64,000 nucleotides of DNA from Arthrobacter sp. B0490 (GCF_002929355.1 NZ_PJIR01000004.1:62001-126000), one strand, 5' to 3'; counted from the stretch's first letter, positions 51,754 to 61,471 are shown. Made by a program: numbers and translations. Notes: generated by a model from the sequence alone, not told the origin.

Positions 51754-53328
51754 ATGAAGTCTTCTTCAGCACCCCGTTCCCTTCGATCGAACCCCATGAT
51801 CTTTTCGACGCTCGCGGTGGGCGGCACGCTCGTGTTGAGCAGCTGCTCCGTCGCGAACTCAGAACAGGTGGAAGGTGACGCCGGCGCCGCGTCGGACACC
51901 ATTCGCGTCGTGCTCTCGCAGGAGCCCCCGACCCTCGAGGCCTGCGAGGCGAACCTCACCTCCACGGGCGTCGTCGTCCGCTCCAACGTGACCCAGCCCC
52001 TGGTCGAACGCAATCCGACGACGGGCGACATCGAGCCCCTCCTCGCCACCGAATGGGAAGCGACCTCGGACACCGAGTGGACGTTCAAGCTCCGCGATGA
52101 CGTGACTTTCCACGACGGCACTCCGTTCGATGCCGAGGCGGCCGCCTTCACCATCGACCGGGCGGTGAACTCCGACCTCGGGTGCAATGTCGAAGGCTAT
52201 GTGTTCGGCGACGACGATCTCGTGGTCGAAGCAGTCGACGAGACCACGCTCAAGGTGACCACGGCGTCTCCCGATCCCATCCTCCCCCTGCGCTTGTCCT
52301 TCGTGGAGATCGTTCCCACGTCGACCAGCAGCGAGGAGAAGGTCCGCGAGCCGATCGGGACAGGGCCTTACGCGATCGAGCAATGGGATGCCGGCCAGCG
52401 CATCACACTCGCCGCCTATGAGGGATTCTGGGGCGATGCCCCCGCCTACCCGAAGGCCGAGTACCAGTGGCGGTCCGAGGGCACCGTGCGGGCCGCGATG
52501 ATCACCAGCGGCGAAGCGGATATCGCCATGGGCATCGGTCCGGATGACGGCATCGGCGAGCTCGGGGTCAGTTACCCCAACAACGAGACGATCGCTCTGC
52601 GCCTGACCGGGGAGATCGCACCCCTGGATGACGCCCGGGTCCGGGAAGCCATCAACTACGCCGTCGACAAGGAGACGATCGTGAGTAGCCTCTACGGGGG
52701 CACCGACAAGGTCGCGGCGCAGCTCATCCCGGAGGGCGTCGTGGGCCACAATCCGGACCTGGAGCCCTGGCCCTTCGACCTCGATCGAGCCAAGGAGCTG
52801 GTGGCCGAGGCGAAGGCCGATGGCGTTCCCGTGGACACGAAGATCACCCTGGTGACCCGCAGCGCACAGTTCCCCAAGGTCACCGAACTGTCGCAGGTCT
52901 TGCAGGAACAGCTGAGCCAGGCGGGCCTCAACGTCGAGTTGAAGACAGTCGAGACCTCCCAGCACCTCCAGTACCAGCTCAGGCCCTTCGTCACCAATGA
53001 AGGTCCCATCGCGCTGCTCGTCCAGCATGGCAACCAGGCGGGTGACGCGGCCTTCACGGTCGAGCAGTACATGACCAGCACCGGGGCGCAGAGCACGTTC
53101 GGCACGCCGGAGTTCGATGCCATGATCGAGGAGGCGGGCCTGACGGAGGGCGAGGATCGGCAGTCGGCCTACGAGGAGGTCTTCGCATATCAGAACGAGA
53201 ATGTCGTCCAATTCGCGATGATCGCGCACCAGACCGGCATCATCGGGAAGGCGGCCGGCGTGGATTACGAGCCGAATTCCTCCTCGGGTGATGAGTTGCG
53301 CCTGTCCGAGATGACACCGGCCAACTGA
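51754..53328 (+). CDS. ABC transporter substrate-binding lipoprotein, family 5
   Basis: The 524-residue secreted binding protein starts at ATG 51754 after GAGGAA. The signal peptide (STLAVGGTLVLSSC) ends in an LSSC lipobox. The mature part shows the family 5 strand WTFKLRDDVTFHDGTPFD and RVREAINYAVDKETIVSSLY. It is followed by two permeases, two ATPases and a TauE/SafE-type gene in one rightward operon. Family 5 proteins bind peptides, nickel, or sugar and acid derivatives. Placement among glucarate genes suggests an acidic sugar or oligo-uronide ligand, which is an inference. Confidence 0.92.
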   Translation: MKSSSAPRSLRSNPMIFSTLAVGGTLVLSSCSVANSEQVEGDAGAASDTIRVVLSQEPPTLEACEANLTSTGVVVRSNVTQPLVERNPTTGDIEPLLATEWEATSDTEWTFKLRDDVTFHDGTPFDAEAAAFTIDRAVNSDLGCNVEGYVFGDDDLVVEAVDETTLKVTTASPDPILPLRLSFVEIVPTSTSSEEKVREPIGTGPYAIEQWDAGQRITLAAYEGFWGDAPAYPKAEYQWRSEGTVRAAMITSGEADIAMGIGPDDGIGELGVSYPNNETIALRLTGEIAPLDDARVREAINYAVDKETIVSSLYGGTDKVAAQLIPEGVVGHNPDLEPWPFDLDRAKELVAEAKADGVPVDTKITLVTRSAQFPKVTELSQVLQEQLSQAGLNVELKTVETSQHLQYQLRPFVTNEGPIALLVQHGNQAGDAAFTVEQYMTSTGAQSTFGTPEFDAMIEEAGLTEGEDRQSAYEEVFAYQNENVVQFAMIAHQTGIIGKAAGVDYEPNSSSGDELRLSEMTPAN

Positions 53329-53359
53329 TCCACCCCTTCACCGGATAGAGGACGGAACC

Positions 53360-54286
53360 ATGCTCGTCTACCTGAGACAACGCATCATCTCCAGCCTGCT
53401 GCCGCTCGTCGTCGTCGTCGTCGGAGTCTTCGCCCTCGCACGGTTGACCGGCAACCCGGCGAGCCTGTACCTGCCGCTGAATGCGACTGAACAGATGCGA
53501 GCGGATTTCATGGCCCGCGAGGGCCTGGACCAGCCTCTGCTGGTCCAGATGGCGGACTACTTCGGGGGCGTCCTCCGGCTCGATTTCGGTGAGTCACTGC
53601 GCACGGGAGAACCCGCCGCGGCCATGGCGCTCCGCGCTTTCCCGGCGACCCTTCAGCTCGCCGCGACCACGATGGTGATCGCCATCGTGGCCGCGGTGCT
53701 GGTGGGCTGCTGGGCCGCCCTCAAACCCAATGGGGTCGCGGACCGCATTTCCAGCTTCGTATCCATGGCGGCGGCGTCGATCCCCGACTTCTGGCTCGCC
53801 ATCGTCGGGATCTGGATCTTCGCGATCACCCTGGGGTGGCTCCCCACCTCGGGTGTCAGCGGCCCGGAGGCGTGGATCCTGCCGATCGCGACGCTCATGT
53901 TGCGCCCGTTCGGCGTCCTCGTCCAGATCGTGCGGGGTGCGATGGTGTCGGCACTGTCGGAGCCGTACATCAAGCTCGCCCGCAGCAAGGGTGCCAGCGA
54001 TGCGCGGGTCGTGACCCATCACGCCCTTCGCAATGCCGCTGCCCCCGCCCTGACCGTGGCCGGTGACCTGGCGGTCGGCCTGGTCAACGGCGCCGTCGTC
54101 GTGGAGACGATCTTCGGCTGGCCCGGCATCGGCAAGTTGATGATCGATTCCATCCTGCAGCGCGACTTCGCCGTCCTGCAGGCTGCCGTCCTCATCACGG
54201 CGATCGCCATCTTCATCCTGAACATCCTCATCGATATCGGCTACGCACTGCTCGACGCCCGCGTCCGCCCGACAGTCAAAGCCTAG
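53360..54286 (+). CDS. Peptide-type ABC transporter permease (DppB-like)
   Basis: The 308-residue membrane protein has the DppB N-terminus (FALARLTGNPASLYLPLNAT) and REGLDQPLLVQMADYFGG. The ATPase-contact loop KLARSKGASDARVVTHHALR is near residue 205, with about six helices overall. It is the second gene of the rightward importer operon; 31 bp separate it from the binding protein. The N-terminal periplasmic loop is short. Confidence 0.93.
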   Translation: MLVYLRQRIISSLLPLVVVVVGVFALARLTGNPASLYLPLNATEQMRADFMAREGLDQPLLVQMADYFGGVLRLDFGESLRTGEPAAAMALRAFPATLQLAATTMVIAIVAAVLVGCWAALKPNGVADRISSFVSMAAASIPDFWLAIVGIWIFAITLGWLPTSGVSGPEAWILPIATLMLRPFGVLVQIVRGAMVSALSEPYIKLARSKGASDARVVTHHALRNAAAPALTVAGDLAVGLVNGAVVVETIFGWPGIGKLMIDSILQRDFAVLQAAVLITAIAIFILNILIDIGYALLDARVRPTVKA

Positions 54287-54294
54287 GAGGAACC

Positions 54295-55335
54295 ATGGCT
54301 ACGCCACTGCTGCAGCCCGAGGGCCACCAGCACTCCGAGATCGACCGGTCGGGGACTGCTGCGACCCACACCCCGGACGCCCGACCACTCGAGGCTCCTC
54401 CCGTGCAGGACCTCGGGGACAAGAAACTCTCGCTGTTCAGGCTGCTGCTGCGCGACAAGTTCGCCACCCTCGCCGCGCTGGTCCTGATGTTCGTGGGCCT
54501 CGTTGCGGTCTTCGGCCCGATGCTCGTCGGTGATCTCGCCACCCGGCAGGATCTGCTGGCGGCCAACAAGCCACCGTTCTCCCTGGACGACGGCTGGGGA
54601 TACGTCCTGGGCAGCGACTCCCTGGGCCGCAGCATGCTCGGACGGCTCGTGGTCGCGACCCGCACCACCATCTCGGTGGCGCTTCCCGCCGTCGGCATCG
54701 CCCTGGTCATCGGGTCACTGTGGGGGGTCTGGGCCGGATACCACCGGGGGCTCCGGGAGACCATCTCCATGCGGATCGCCGACGTGATCATGAGCTTCCC
54801 CTCGCTCCTGCTCGCCGTCGTCGTGCTGTACGTGTTCAACCCCAGCCTGGGCAACATCGTCCTGATCCTCGCGATCACCCGTATCCCCATCTATCTCCGG
54901 ACGGCACGCGCCGAGTCGGCGGAGCTGCAGAGCCGCACCTTCGTCGACGCGGCCCGGACCTTCGGCTCCAAACCGACCGCGATCATCGGTCGTCACGTGA
55001 TCCCGATCGTCCTGCCGACCCTGCTGACCCTGGCGACGCTCGAGTTCTGCTACGTCATGCTCGCCGAATCCTCCCTGAGCTTCCTGGGCATCGGCATCCA
55101 GTCGCCCGACGTCAGCTGGGGCCTGATGGTGTCCCAGGGGCGCCAGTACCTGCAGACCGCGTGGTGGCTCTCGATCCTCCCCGGCCTGGCGATCGTCGTC
55201 ACCACGATCGCGGCGAACATCCTCGCCGCGTGGCTCCGCATCGCGACGGATCCCGCTCAGCGCTGGCGCCTCTCGCTACCCCGCAAACGCGGGGGCCGGC
55301 GCTTCGGTACCGCCCTGAAGGGAGCCACCAAATGA
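54295..55335 (+). CDS. Peptide-type ABC transporter permease (DppC-like)
   Basis: The 346-residue membrane protein has a hydrophilic, proline-rich N-terminus of about 60 residues, longer than in most DppC proteins, then six helices. The DppC pattern LGSDSLGRSMLGRLVVATRT and contact loop FVDAARTFGSKPTAIIGRHV are clear. A basic tail (LPRKRGGRRFGTALKG) follows the last helix. AGGAGG precedes ATG 54295. The stop overlaps the first ATPase as ATGA. Confidence 0.93.
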   Translation: MATPLLQPEGHQHSEIDRSGTAATHTPDARPLEAPPVQDLGDKKLSLFRLLLRDKFATLAALVLMFVGLVAVFGPMLVGDLATRQDLLAANKPPFSLDDGWGYVLGSDSLGRSMLGRLVVATRTTISVALPAVGIALVIGSLWGVWAGYHRGLRETISMRIADVIMSFPSLLLAVVVLYVFNPSLGNIVLILAITRIPIYLRTARAESAELQSRTFVDAARTFGSKPTAIIGRHVIPIVLPTLLTLATLEFCYVMLAESSLSFLGIGIQSPDVSWGLMVSQGRQYLQTAWWLSILPGLAIVVTTIAANILAAWLRIATDPAQRWRLSLPRKRGGRRFGTALKGATK

Positions 55336-56411
55336 CCGCTGTCGCAGCCGCATCAGGCCGGAGCGCCACCCACGACGTCGTCCTGGAGGTGAAGGGACTC
55401 TCCGTCACCCTCCGGACACCGCGCGGGACCGTCCGGGCGGTGAACAACATCAGCTTCCAGGCCCAGGCCGGGCAGACCCTGGCGCTCCTCGGTGAATCCG
55501 GGTGCGGGAAATCCATGACGGCCAAGGCCATCGCCGGCCTGCTCGATCCCGTCGCGGACGTCGACGGCGGCCAGATGATCCTCAACGGGCAGGACCTGGC
55601 CACCATGAACGCGCGGCAGCGCCGGAAGGTCGCGGGGCCGCAACTCGGCATCGTCTTCCAGGACGCGCTCACTGCGCTCAATCCCGTGTACAAGGTCGGA
55701 ACACAACTGGGTGAGGCCTTCCGCATCCACCAGAAGCTCTCCGCCCGTCAAGCGCGTGCCAAGGCGATCGAACTGATGCACAGGGTCGGGATCCCGGAGC
55801 CGGAGTCGCGGGTCGACGCCTACCCGCACCAGTTCTCGGGCGGGATGCGCCAGCGTATCCTCATCGCGATGGCCGTCGCGCTGAATCCGAGCCTGCTGAT
55901 CGCCGACGAGCCGACCACCGCCCTGGACGTGACCATCCAGGCCCAGATCATGGCGCTGCTGAAGAGCCTGCGCGAGGAGAACAATCTCGCCGTCGTCCTC
56001 ATCACCCACGACCTTGCAGTCGTCGCCGAGGAGGCGGACACCGTCGCGGTCATGTATGCGGGAAACGTCGTCGAGACCGGTCCGGTGGCGGAGGTCTTCA
56101 CCAACCCGCGCCATCCCTACACCAAGGGTCTGCTCGAGTCCGTGCCGGTGGACGCCGTACGCGGTTCGACCCTGTCCTCCATTCCCGGGAACCCACCTGA
56201 GCTGCACAACATCCCCTCGGGATGCGTGTACCAGTCACGCTGTCCCCTCGTGCAGGAGGTATGCAGGACCACCCGGCCCGAGTTGCTGCCTGTCCGTCCG
56301 CTCACGGCCACGGACCTGCCGGCCGGCGGCAGTGGGGCGGACGTCCGTCCCGCCGGTGTCGTCGAGCGGGCCGCGGCCTGCCATTTCAGCAAGGAGCTCG
56401 CACATGTCTGA
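55332..56411 (+). CDS. Peptide-type ABC transporter ATPase (DppD-like)
   Basis: The 359-residue ATPase has Walker [13 protein letters not shown], signature [15 protein letters not shown] and Walker [13 protein letters not shown]. The C-terminal oligopeptide-transporter extension includes [16 protein letters not shown], a cysteine-rich segment that in related proteins can bind an iron-sulfur cluster. It pairs with the DppF-type ATPase that follows, overlapping it by 8 bp. Confidence 0.94.
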   Translation: MTAVAAASGRSATHDVVLEVKGLSVTLRTPRGTVRAVNNISFQAQAGQTLALLGESGCGKSMTAKAIAGLLDPVADVDGGQMILNGQDLATMNARQRRKVAGPQLGIVFQDALTALNPVYKVGTQLGEAFRIHQKLSARQARAKAIELMHRVGIPEPESRVDAYPHQFSGGMRQRILIAMAVALNPSLLIADEPTTALDVTIQAQIMALLKSLREENNLAVVLITHDLAVVAEEADTVAVMYAGNVVETGPVAEVFTNPRHPYTKGLLESVPVDAVRGSTLSSIPGNPPELHNIPSGCVYQSRCPLVQEVCRTTRPELLPVRPLTATDLPAGGSGADVRPAGVVERAAACHFSKELAHV

Positions 56412-57456
56412 TACCCAGGTCGACGCAGCACGCCACCAGGACCGGCCCCTGCTGGAGGTCAAGGACGTGACCAAGACCTTCCATGTCGCCAAGAGCCCGT
56501 CCGGCAACAACCGCCTGCGCGCCCTGGACGGGATCAGCCTCACGCTCGGCCGGGGCGAGACCCTCGGGCTCGTGGGCGAATCCGGGTGCGGCAAGTCGAC
56601 CCTGGCGCGGACCCTGATGATGCTGGAGCGGCCCGACGCCGGGACGGTCCTGTTCGACGGCACTGATCCGTTCGAGATGCACGGCAAGGAACTGCTGGCC
56701 TGGCGCCGGCGGGTGCAGATGGTCTTCCAGGACCCCTTCGCCTCACTCAATGCACGCATGACAGCGGGTGAGATCATCTCGGAGCCGTGGCGGGCGCATC
56801 GGGACATGTACCGATCCTCGAAGGATCGCGAGGCACGGGTCCACGAGCTGCTGCATCTGGTCGGCATGCGACCCTCGGATGCGCGGAAGTCACCCCAGGA
56901 GTTCTCCGGCGGCCAACGCCAGCGCATCGGCATCGCGCGGGCGCTGGCCCTGGACCCCGATGTCATCATCCTGGACGAGCCCGTCTCCGCCCTGGACCTC
57001 TCGGTCCAGGCGCAGGTCCTGAATCTGCTCAACGAACTCCAGGACCGTCTCGGCGTCTCCTACATCTTCATCTCCCACGACCTGTCCGTGGTCCGCTTCG
57101 TCGCCGACCGGGTCGCCGTGATGTACCTCGGCCGCATCATCGAGACCGGGACCGCCGAGCAGGTGTTCGACAGCCCCCGCCATCCCTACGCCGCGGCGCT
57201 CACCTCCGCCTCCCCCCGATTGGACCGATCCTCCGGGGGGAGGGAGAAGATCATCCTCCGCGGCGAGATTCCCTCACCGCTCGATCCGCCGTCGGGTTGT
57301 CGCTTCCGAACCCGGTGCTGGCAGGCGCAGGACATCTGCGCCGAGAAGGTACCACCGACCGATCAGGCGCCGGGCAGCCCGCTGCACCTGTCGGAATGCC
57401 ACTTCCCACTCGACACCATCCGGGTGCGGAGTGGGGAACTGACCCCGACCTCGTGA
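56404..57456 (+). CDS. Peptide-type ABC transporter ATPase (DppF-like)
   Basis: The 350-residue ATPase has Walker [17 protein letters not shown], signature EFSGGQRQRIGIARAL and Walker B VIILDEPVSALD. The C-terminal extension carries SGCRFRTRCWQAQDIC, the same cysteine pattern as its partner. It starts inside the end of the DppD-like gene and its stop overlaps the TauE/SafE start as GTGA. Together with the DppD-like subunit it energises the importer. Confidence 0.94.
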   Translation: MSDTQVDAARHQDRPLLEVKDVTKTFHVAKSPSGNNRLRALDGISLTLGRGETLGLVGESGCGKSTLARTLMMLERPDAGTVLFDGTDPFEMHGKELLAWRRRVQMVFQDPFASLNARMTAGEIISEPWRAHRDMYRSSKDREARVHELLHLVGMRPSDARKSPQEFSGGQRQRIGIARALALDPDVIILDEPVSALDLSVQAQVLNLLNELQDRLGVSYIFISHDLSVVRFVADRVAVMYLGRIIETGTAEQVFDSPRHPYAAALTSASPRLDRSSGGREKIILRGEIPSPLDPPSGCRFRTRCWQAQDICAEKVPPTDQAPGSPLHLSECHFPLDTIRVRSGELTPTS

Positions 57457-58172
57457 GTTCTGCCGACTACGTGCTCATCGGCGCGGTGGTGTTCGCGGCG
57501 ACCGCGCTTCAGGCCTCCATCGGCTTCGGGATGGGCATGGTCGCGGCACCGGTGATCGCGCTCGTCGATCCGCACCTGCTCCCGGGCACCGTCATCATGC
57601 TCGCGCTCCTGGTCACAGTGCTCGTCACGATCCGCGAGCGGTTGGATCTCGACCTGCGCGGGGCCGGATGGGCCCTGGTGGGGCGGGTCCCGGGCAGCAT
57701 CGCCGGCGTCTTCCTCGTCGTCGCCCTCCCCGGACCCGGCCTGTCTCTGATGGTGGCGTTGGCCGTCCTGTCGGGGGTGGGGTTCGCCCTGCTGGGCTGG
57801 ACGCCGTCGCCGAAGCGGCGGAACCTCATCGCCGCAGGCGCGGCGTCCGGAGTGATGGGCACCGCCACGTCCATCGGGGGTGCTCCCATGGCCCTGATCT
57901 GGCAGAAGCTCGACGGTGCCCGGCTGCGCGGCACCATGAGCGCCTTCTTCATGGTCGGCAGTGCCGTGTCCCTGGGAGGACTGGCCCTCGCCGGCACGAT
58001 CACGCAGGACATCCTGCTGCTCGCCCTCTGGATGGTCCCGGTGGTGCTGGCCGGATATGTTGCCTCACGCTACCTCAACCAGTTTCTTCACCGGGGTCGA
58101 CTACGGCTGATCGCGCTCATCGTATCTGCGGTCGGTGCCGTGCTGCTCCTGGGTCAGCTCATCATCGGATGA
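57453..58172 (+). CDS. TauE/SafE-family membrane transporter
   Basis: The 239-residue protein has seven or eight predicted helices and the family's glycine-rich motifs (TALQASIGFGMGMVAAPV in the first helix, ASGVMGTATSIGGAPMALI in the second repeat). Family members export or move sulfite, sulfonates or small organic acids. GTG 57453 overlaps the DppF stop as GTGA, so it belongs to the importer operon. A role in exporting an acidic by-product is possible. Its last 11 bases overlap the end of the convergent hydroxyacid dehydrogenase gene. Confidence 0.87.
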   Translation: MSSADYVLIGAVVFAATALQASIGFGMGMVAAPVIALVDPHLLPGTVIMLALLVTVLVTIRERLDLDLRGAGWALVGRVPGSIAGVFLVVALPGPGLSLMVALAVLSGVGFALLGWTPSPKRRNLIAAGAASGVMGTATSIGGAPMALIWQKLDGARLRGTMSAFFMVGSAVSLGGLALAGTITQDILLLALWMVPVVLAGYVASRYLNQFLHRGRLRLIALIVSAVGAVLLLGQLIIG

Positions 58173-59172
58173 CAGGGGCGCCGGCACGCACCACGTTCGT
58201 CAAGGAGGTGCCGTCGGCCAGGCGCTCGATGTTCGCTGCGATGTCGGCGGCCCGCCGCTGGAAGGTCACCAGCGCGTGCCCGGAGTGGTGCGGGGTGAGA
58301 ACGACGTTGTCCAACGATGCGAAATCGTACCGGGTCGGCGGCATCCCCGCGCCGGGGGGCGCGTCCCACCACACATCGATTCCCGCGCCGCCGATGGATC
58401 GCTCCTGCAAGGCGCCGAAGAGGGCCGTCTCGTCCACGACAGGGCCTCGTGCCACGTTGATCAGCAGTGCCGAATCCTTCATGGCGGACAGCTCGGGGGA
58501 GCCGATCATCCCTCTCGTCGCGTCGTTCAAGGGCACGGTGATGGCCACGACGTCGGATGTCGCCAGTAACCGGGGCAACTCCGTCGTCGATCCGACCCAG
58601 TCGACGGCCAGGCCCGTCGGCGGTGGACGATGCGGATTGTCACGCACTGCTTGTACCCGCATGCCCAGTGCCGCCCCGAGGCGTCCGACTTCGGCCCCGA
58701 TGGAGCCGAGCCCCACCAGGCCCAGCACTCTCCCCTCCAGCGTGGGATGGAACGGGACGTCCGGAGACGTCGCAATCGTCCTCCAGACACCCGAACGCAC
58801 CTCCCGGTCCACCGACAGCACCCTGCGCGTCAGCATGAGCGCCACCATCAGGACGTGCTCAGCGATAGGGCGCGCATGATGGAAGGTATTCACCACCGTT
58901 GCTTCCGGCCGCAGTGCGTCGAGTGCGATCTTCTCGAAGCCTGCGCCCGTGACATGCACCATCTTCACGCTGCGGGCCGCGGAGGCCAGCTCCGCGGGCA
59001 GGCGGGAGCAGACGACCACATCCGCCTCCCTCAGGGCCTCGCGCTGCTGGTCAGCATCCCAGTCGGCCGCCCAGATCCATTCGTGCTTCCCTGCCGCCCG
59101 CAGGATCGCGTCGAACCGGCTGATGATCGGATCGGTCACCACGACTCTCAGCGGTGACGTGCGGTCGTTCAC
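58162..59172 (-). CDS. D-2-hydroxyacid dehydrogenase-family protein with altered active site
   Basis: In this 336-residue Rossmann protein the cofactor motif is LGLVGLGSIGAEVGRL, the substrate-binding Arg lies in INVARGPVVDE and the catalytic His in VLTPHHSGH. The position of the usual catalytic glutamate (normally in an E-P element after LDV) reads IDVWWDAPP, with alanine where Glu is expected and aspartate just before. A subgroup with DVWW followed by a proline exists, so this is a family variant, but chemistry may differ. GTG 59172 overlaps the glucarate-dehydratase-like stop as GTGA. Likely acts on a product of that enzyme. Confidence 0.82.
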   Translation of the reverse strand: MNDRTSPLRVVVTDPIISRFDAILRAAGKHEWIWAADWDADQQREALREADVVVCSRLPAELASAARSVKMVHVTGAGFEKIALDALRPEATVVNTFHHARPIAEHVLMVALMLTRRVLSVDREVRSGVWRTIATSPDVPFHPTLEGRVLGLVGLGSIGAEVGRLGAALGMRVQAVRDNPHRPPPTGLAVDWVGSTTELPRLLATSDVVAITVPLNDATRGMIGSPELSAMKDSALLINVARGPVVDETALFGALQERSIGGAGIDVWWDAPPGAGMPPTRYDFASLDNVVLTPHHSGHALVTFQRRAADIAANIERLADGTSLTNVVRAGAPVIR

Positions 59173-60470
59173 CACCGCGGACTCGCAAGCTCGTACTCCG
59201 GGTACAGGCTCTGCATGTACCCGGTATCGTCGCGGCTTCGCAGGCCGCACTCCAGGTACTGCTGGTGCAGGCGTTGCAGCGCGTCGTGATCGAGCTCGAT
59301 GCCGAGCCCCGGCAGGGTAGGGACGGCGATGGCCCCGTCGACGAACTCGAGGGTGCCAGGGCGGATGACATCTTCCTCCGGATCCTTCCACGGCCAGTGC
59401 GTGTCACATGCATAGTCGAGATTCGGCGTCGCCGACGCGAGGTGGACCATCGCCGCCAGGCTGATCCCGAGGTGCGAGTTGGAGTGCATGGACAGTCCCA
59501 GACCGAAGGTCTCCGTGATCGAGGCCAGCCCCTGGGAGCGCCTCAGGCCGCCCCAGAAATGGTGGTCCGACAGGATGACGTCCACGGATCCCGCCGCCAC
59601 GGCGGGCGCGACATCCGCGAAGCTGACGACGCACATGTTGGTCGCCAGCGGCATGGGAACCCGCCCTCGCACCTCGGCCATACCGGGAATCCCGGGGGTC
59701 GGGTCCTCAAGGTACTCGAGAACGCCCGCTAGCTCGGTGCCGACCATGACCGAGGTGTCGACGGACCAGGCGGCGTTGGGGTCGAGGCGGAGAGGCAGAT
59801 CCGGGAACTCGGCGCGCAGGGCCCTGATCGCCGCTACCTCCTGTTCGGGTGCGAGGACGCCGCCCTTGAGCTTCAGCGCCTTGAAACCGTAGGTGTCGAC
59901 CATGGTTCGTGCCTGCCGGACGATGCCGTCAGGGTCCAACGCTTCACCCCAGGAATCCGGGGCGGCTCCAGGGTGGTTCGCCCACTTGTAGAACAGGTAC
60001 CCGCTGAACTCGACGTCGGTGCGGATGGCGCCGCCGAGCAGGTCGCTCACGGGGCGGCCGAGCAGCTTGCCCTGGATGTCGAGGGCGGCGACGTCGAAGG
60101 GAGACAGGACGCGGTCCGCGGTGCTCGATCCGGTGACCATTCCGCTCATGCCATGGCCACCCGTGGTGGTGTCCCTGGAGAGAGACGTCGCTACGCGGGC
60201 GCGCAGGTCGTTGATGTTGAAGACGTCGCACCCGACGATCGCCTCCGCAGCACGGTGAAGTCTGGCGAGATGTGCCTCATCCCCGTAGGTCTCACCGAGG
60301 CCGGTGACTCTTGCATCGGTGGTGACCTGGAGGATGGCGCGCAGCGCGAAGGGCTCGTGAACTCCGACCGTATTGAGCAGCGGCGGGTCCTTGAAGGCCA
60401 CCGGGGTGATCTCCACGTGGGCGATGGACACCCGCCCGAGACGGGTTTCCTGGGGGATGTGCTGACTCAC
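59169..60470 (-). CDS. Glucarate dehydratase-like enolase-superfamily protein
   Basis: The 433-residue protein shares the glucarate dehydratase catalytic set: KxK in ALKLKGGVLAPEQE, Asp in RLDPNAAWSVD, Glu in YLEDPTPG, Asn in LATNMCVVS and His in SMHSNSHLG. It diverges elsewhere from the canonical copy at 46066 (for example SDHHFWGGLRRSQG in place of the TMQGSVR element). It probably dehydrates a related aldarate or sugar acid. GTG 60470 follows AGGAG. It is divergent from a LysR gene and coupled to the hydroxyacid dehydrogenase after it. Confidence 0.87.
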   Translation of the reverse strand: MSQHIPQETRLGRVSIAHVEITPVAFKDPPLLNTVGVHEPFALRAILQVTTDARVTGLGETYGDEAHLARLHRAAEAIVGCDVFNINDLRARVATSLSRDTTTGGHGMSGMVTGSSTADRVLSPFDVAALDIQGKLLGRPVSDLLGGAIRTDVEFSGYLFYKWANHPGAAPDSWGEALDPDGIVRQARTMVDTYGFKALKLKGGVLAPEQEVAAIRALRAEFPDLPLRLDPNAAWSVDTSVMVGTELAGVLEYLEDPTPGIPGMAEVRGRVPMPLATNMCVVSFADVAPAVAAGSVDVILSDHHFWGGLRRSQGLASITETFGLGLSMHSNSHLGISLAAMVHLASATPNLDYACDTHWPWKDPEEDVIRPGTLEFVDGAIAVPTLPGLGIELDHDALQRLHQQYLECGLRSRDDTGYMQSLYPEYELASPRW

Positions 60471-60580
60471 TGGGTCTCCTACCGATCGAAGCGACGCTGC
60501 TGCCCTGCCTCGACGCTAGGGCACGTCATCCATGCGCGTCCAAGCTAAGCTGAGCACCACCCGATGCGGAAAGGGTATCG

Positions 60581-61471
60581 ATGTTCACGCTCATCCAACT
60601 CCAGTCGTTCGTCGCCGTGGCGGAGGAACTGCACTTCGGGGCGGCCGCCGATCGGCTGAACATGACCCAGCCTCCGCTGAGTCGCCAGATCCAGATTCTC
60701 GAGAGGGAAGTGGGGTCGCAGCTCTTCGATCGCAGCAGCCGTCGGGTCGAGTTGACGGCGGCGGGCAACGCGCTGCTTCCGAGTGCGCGGCAGATCCTCG
60801 ACCTTGCCGCCAGGACCGAACTCGACGTCCGGCGGGTCGCCGACGGCGACGCCGGATCCGTGACGATCTCCTACACGGCCATCGCAGGCCAGACGGCCCT
60901 GCCACAGCTCCTGCGCCGGACGGCCGAGGAGCAGGCCGGGGTGTCCCTGGTGCTCCGGGAGCTGGTGTCGACGGATCAGATGGACGGCCTGGTGAACGGG
61001 AGTGTGGACATCGGCCTCCTCCGGCCCATCGTCGTCCGGCCCGGTGTCCGAAGCCGGCCGATCATGCAGGACCGCCTGATCATCGCCACACCGGCCGACA
61101 GCGGCTTCGCGCCGGAGGGCGAGTCCCTCCCCTTGGTGGCCTTGAAGGACAGCCCACTCATGATGTACTCGACCGCCGAGGCGCGCTATTTCCATGACCT
61201 CGTCCTGAGGCTGTTCTCCAGTGCCGATGTCCAGCCCCGGATCACCCAGTACGCAAGCCAGGTGCCGGCGCTGCTGGCGTTCGTGCAGGCGGGCCTGGGG
61301 GTGACCCTGGTGCCGGCGTCTTCGCGATCCTTCGCCCCGGCCGATGTCAGGTTCTACGACATCGAGGACTCACGCACGATCCGCAAACTCAATCGGGTCG
61401 AACTCGATGTGGCCTGGAACGAGAACACCACCAACCCCGCCGTGCTCAAGCTTCTCGAGCTCCTGCCGTGA
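60581..61471 (+). CDS. LysR-family transcriptional regulator
   Basis: The 296-residue regulator has the N-terminal winged helix (LQSFVAVAEELHFGAAADRL, MTQPPLSRQIQILE) and a two-lobed effector domain (SVTISYTAIAGQTALPQLL, VPALLAFVQAGLGVTLVP). It is divergent from the glucarate-dehydratase-like gene with a 110-bp spacer, the classic layout for a LysR activator of the neighbouring genes. GTATCGAT overlaps its start codon. The inducer is probably an aldarate or keto acid, unverified. Confidence 0.92.
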   Translation: MFTLIQLQSFVAVAEELHFGAAADRLNMTQPPLSRQIQILEREVGSQLFDRSSRRVELTAAGNALLPSARQILDLAARTELDVRRVADGDAGSVTISYTAIAGQTALPQLLRRTAEEQAGVSLVLRELVSTDQMDGLVNGSVDIGLLRPIVVRPGVRSRPIMQDRLIIATPADSGFAPEGESLPLVALKDSPLMMYSTAEARYFHDLVLRLFSSADVQPRITQYASQVPALLAFVQAGLGVTLVPASSRSFAPADVRFYDIEDSRTIRKLNRVELDVAWNENTTNPAVLKLLELLP

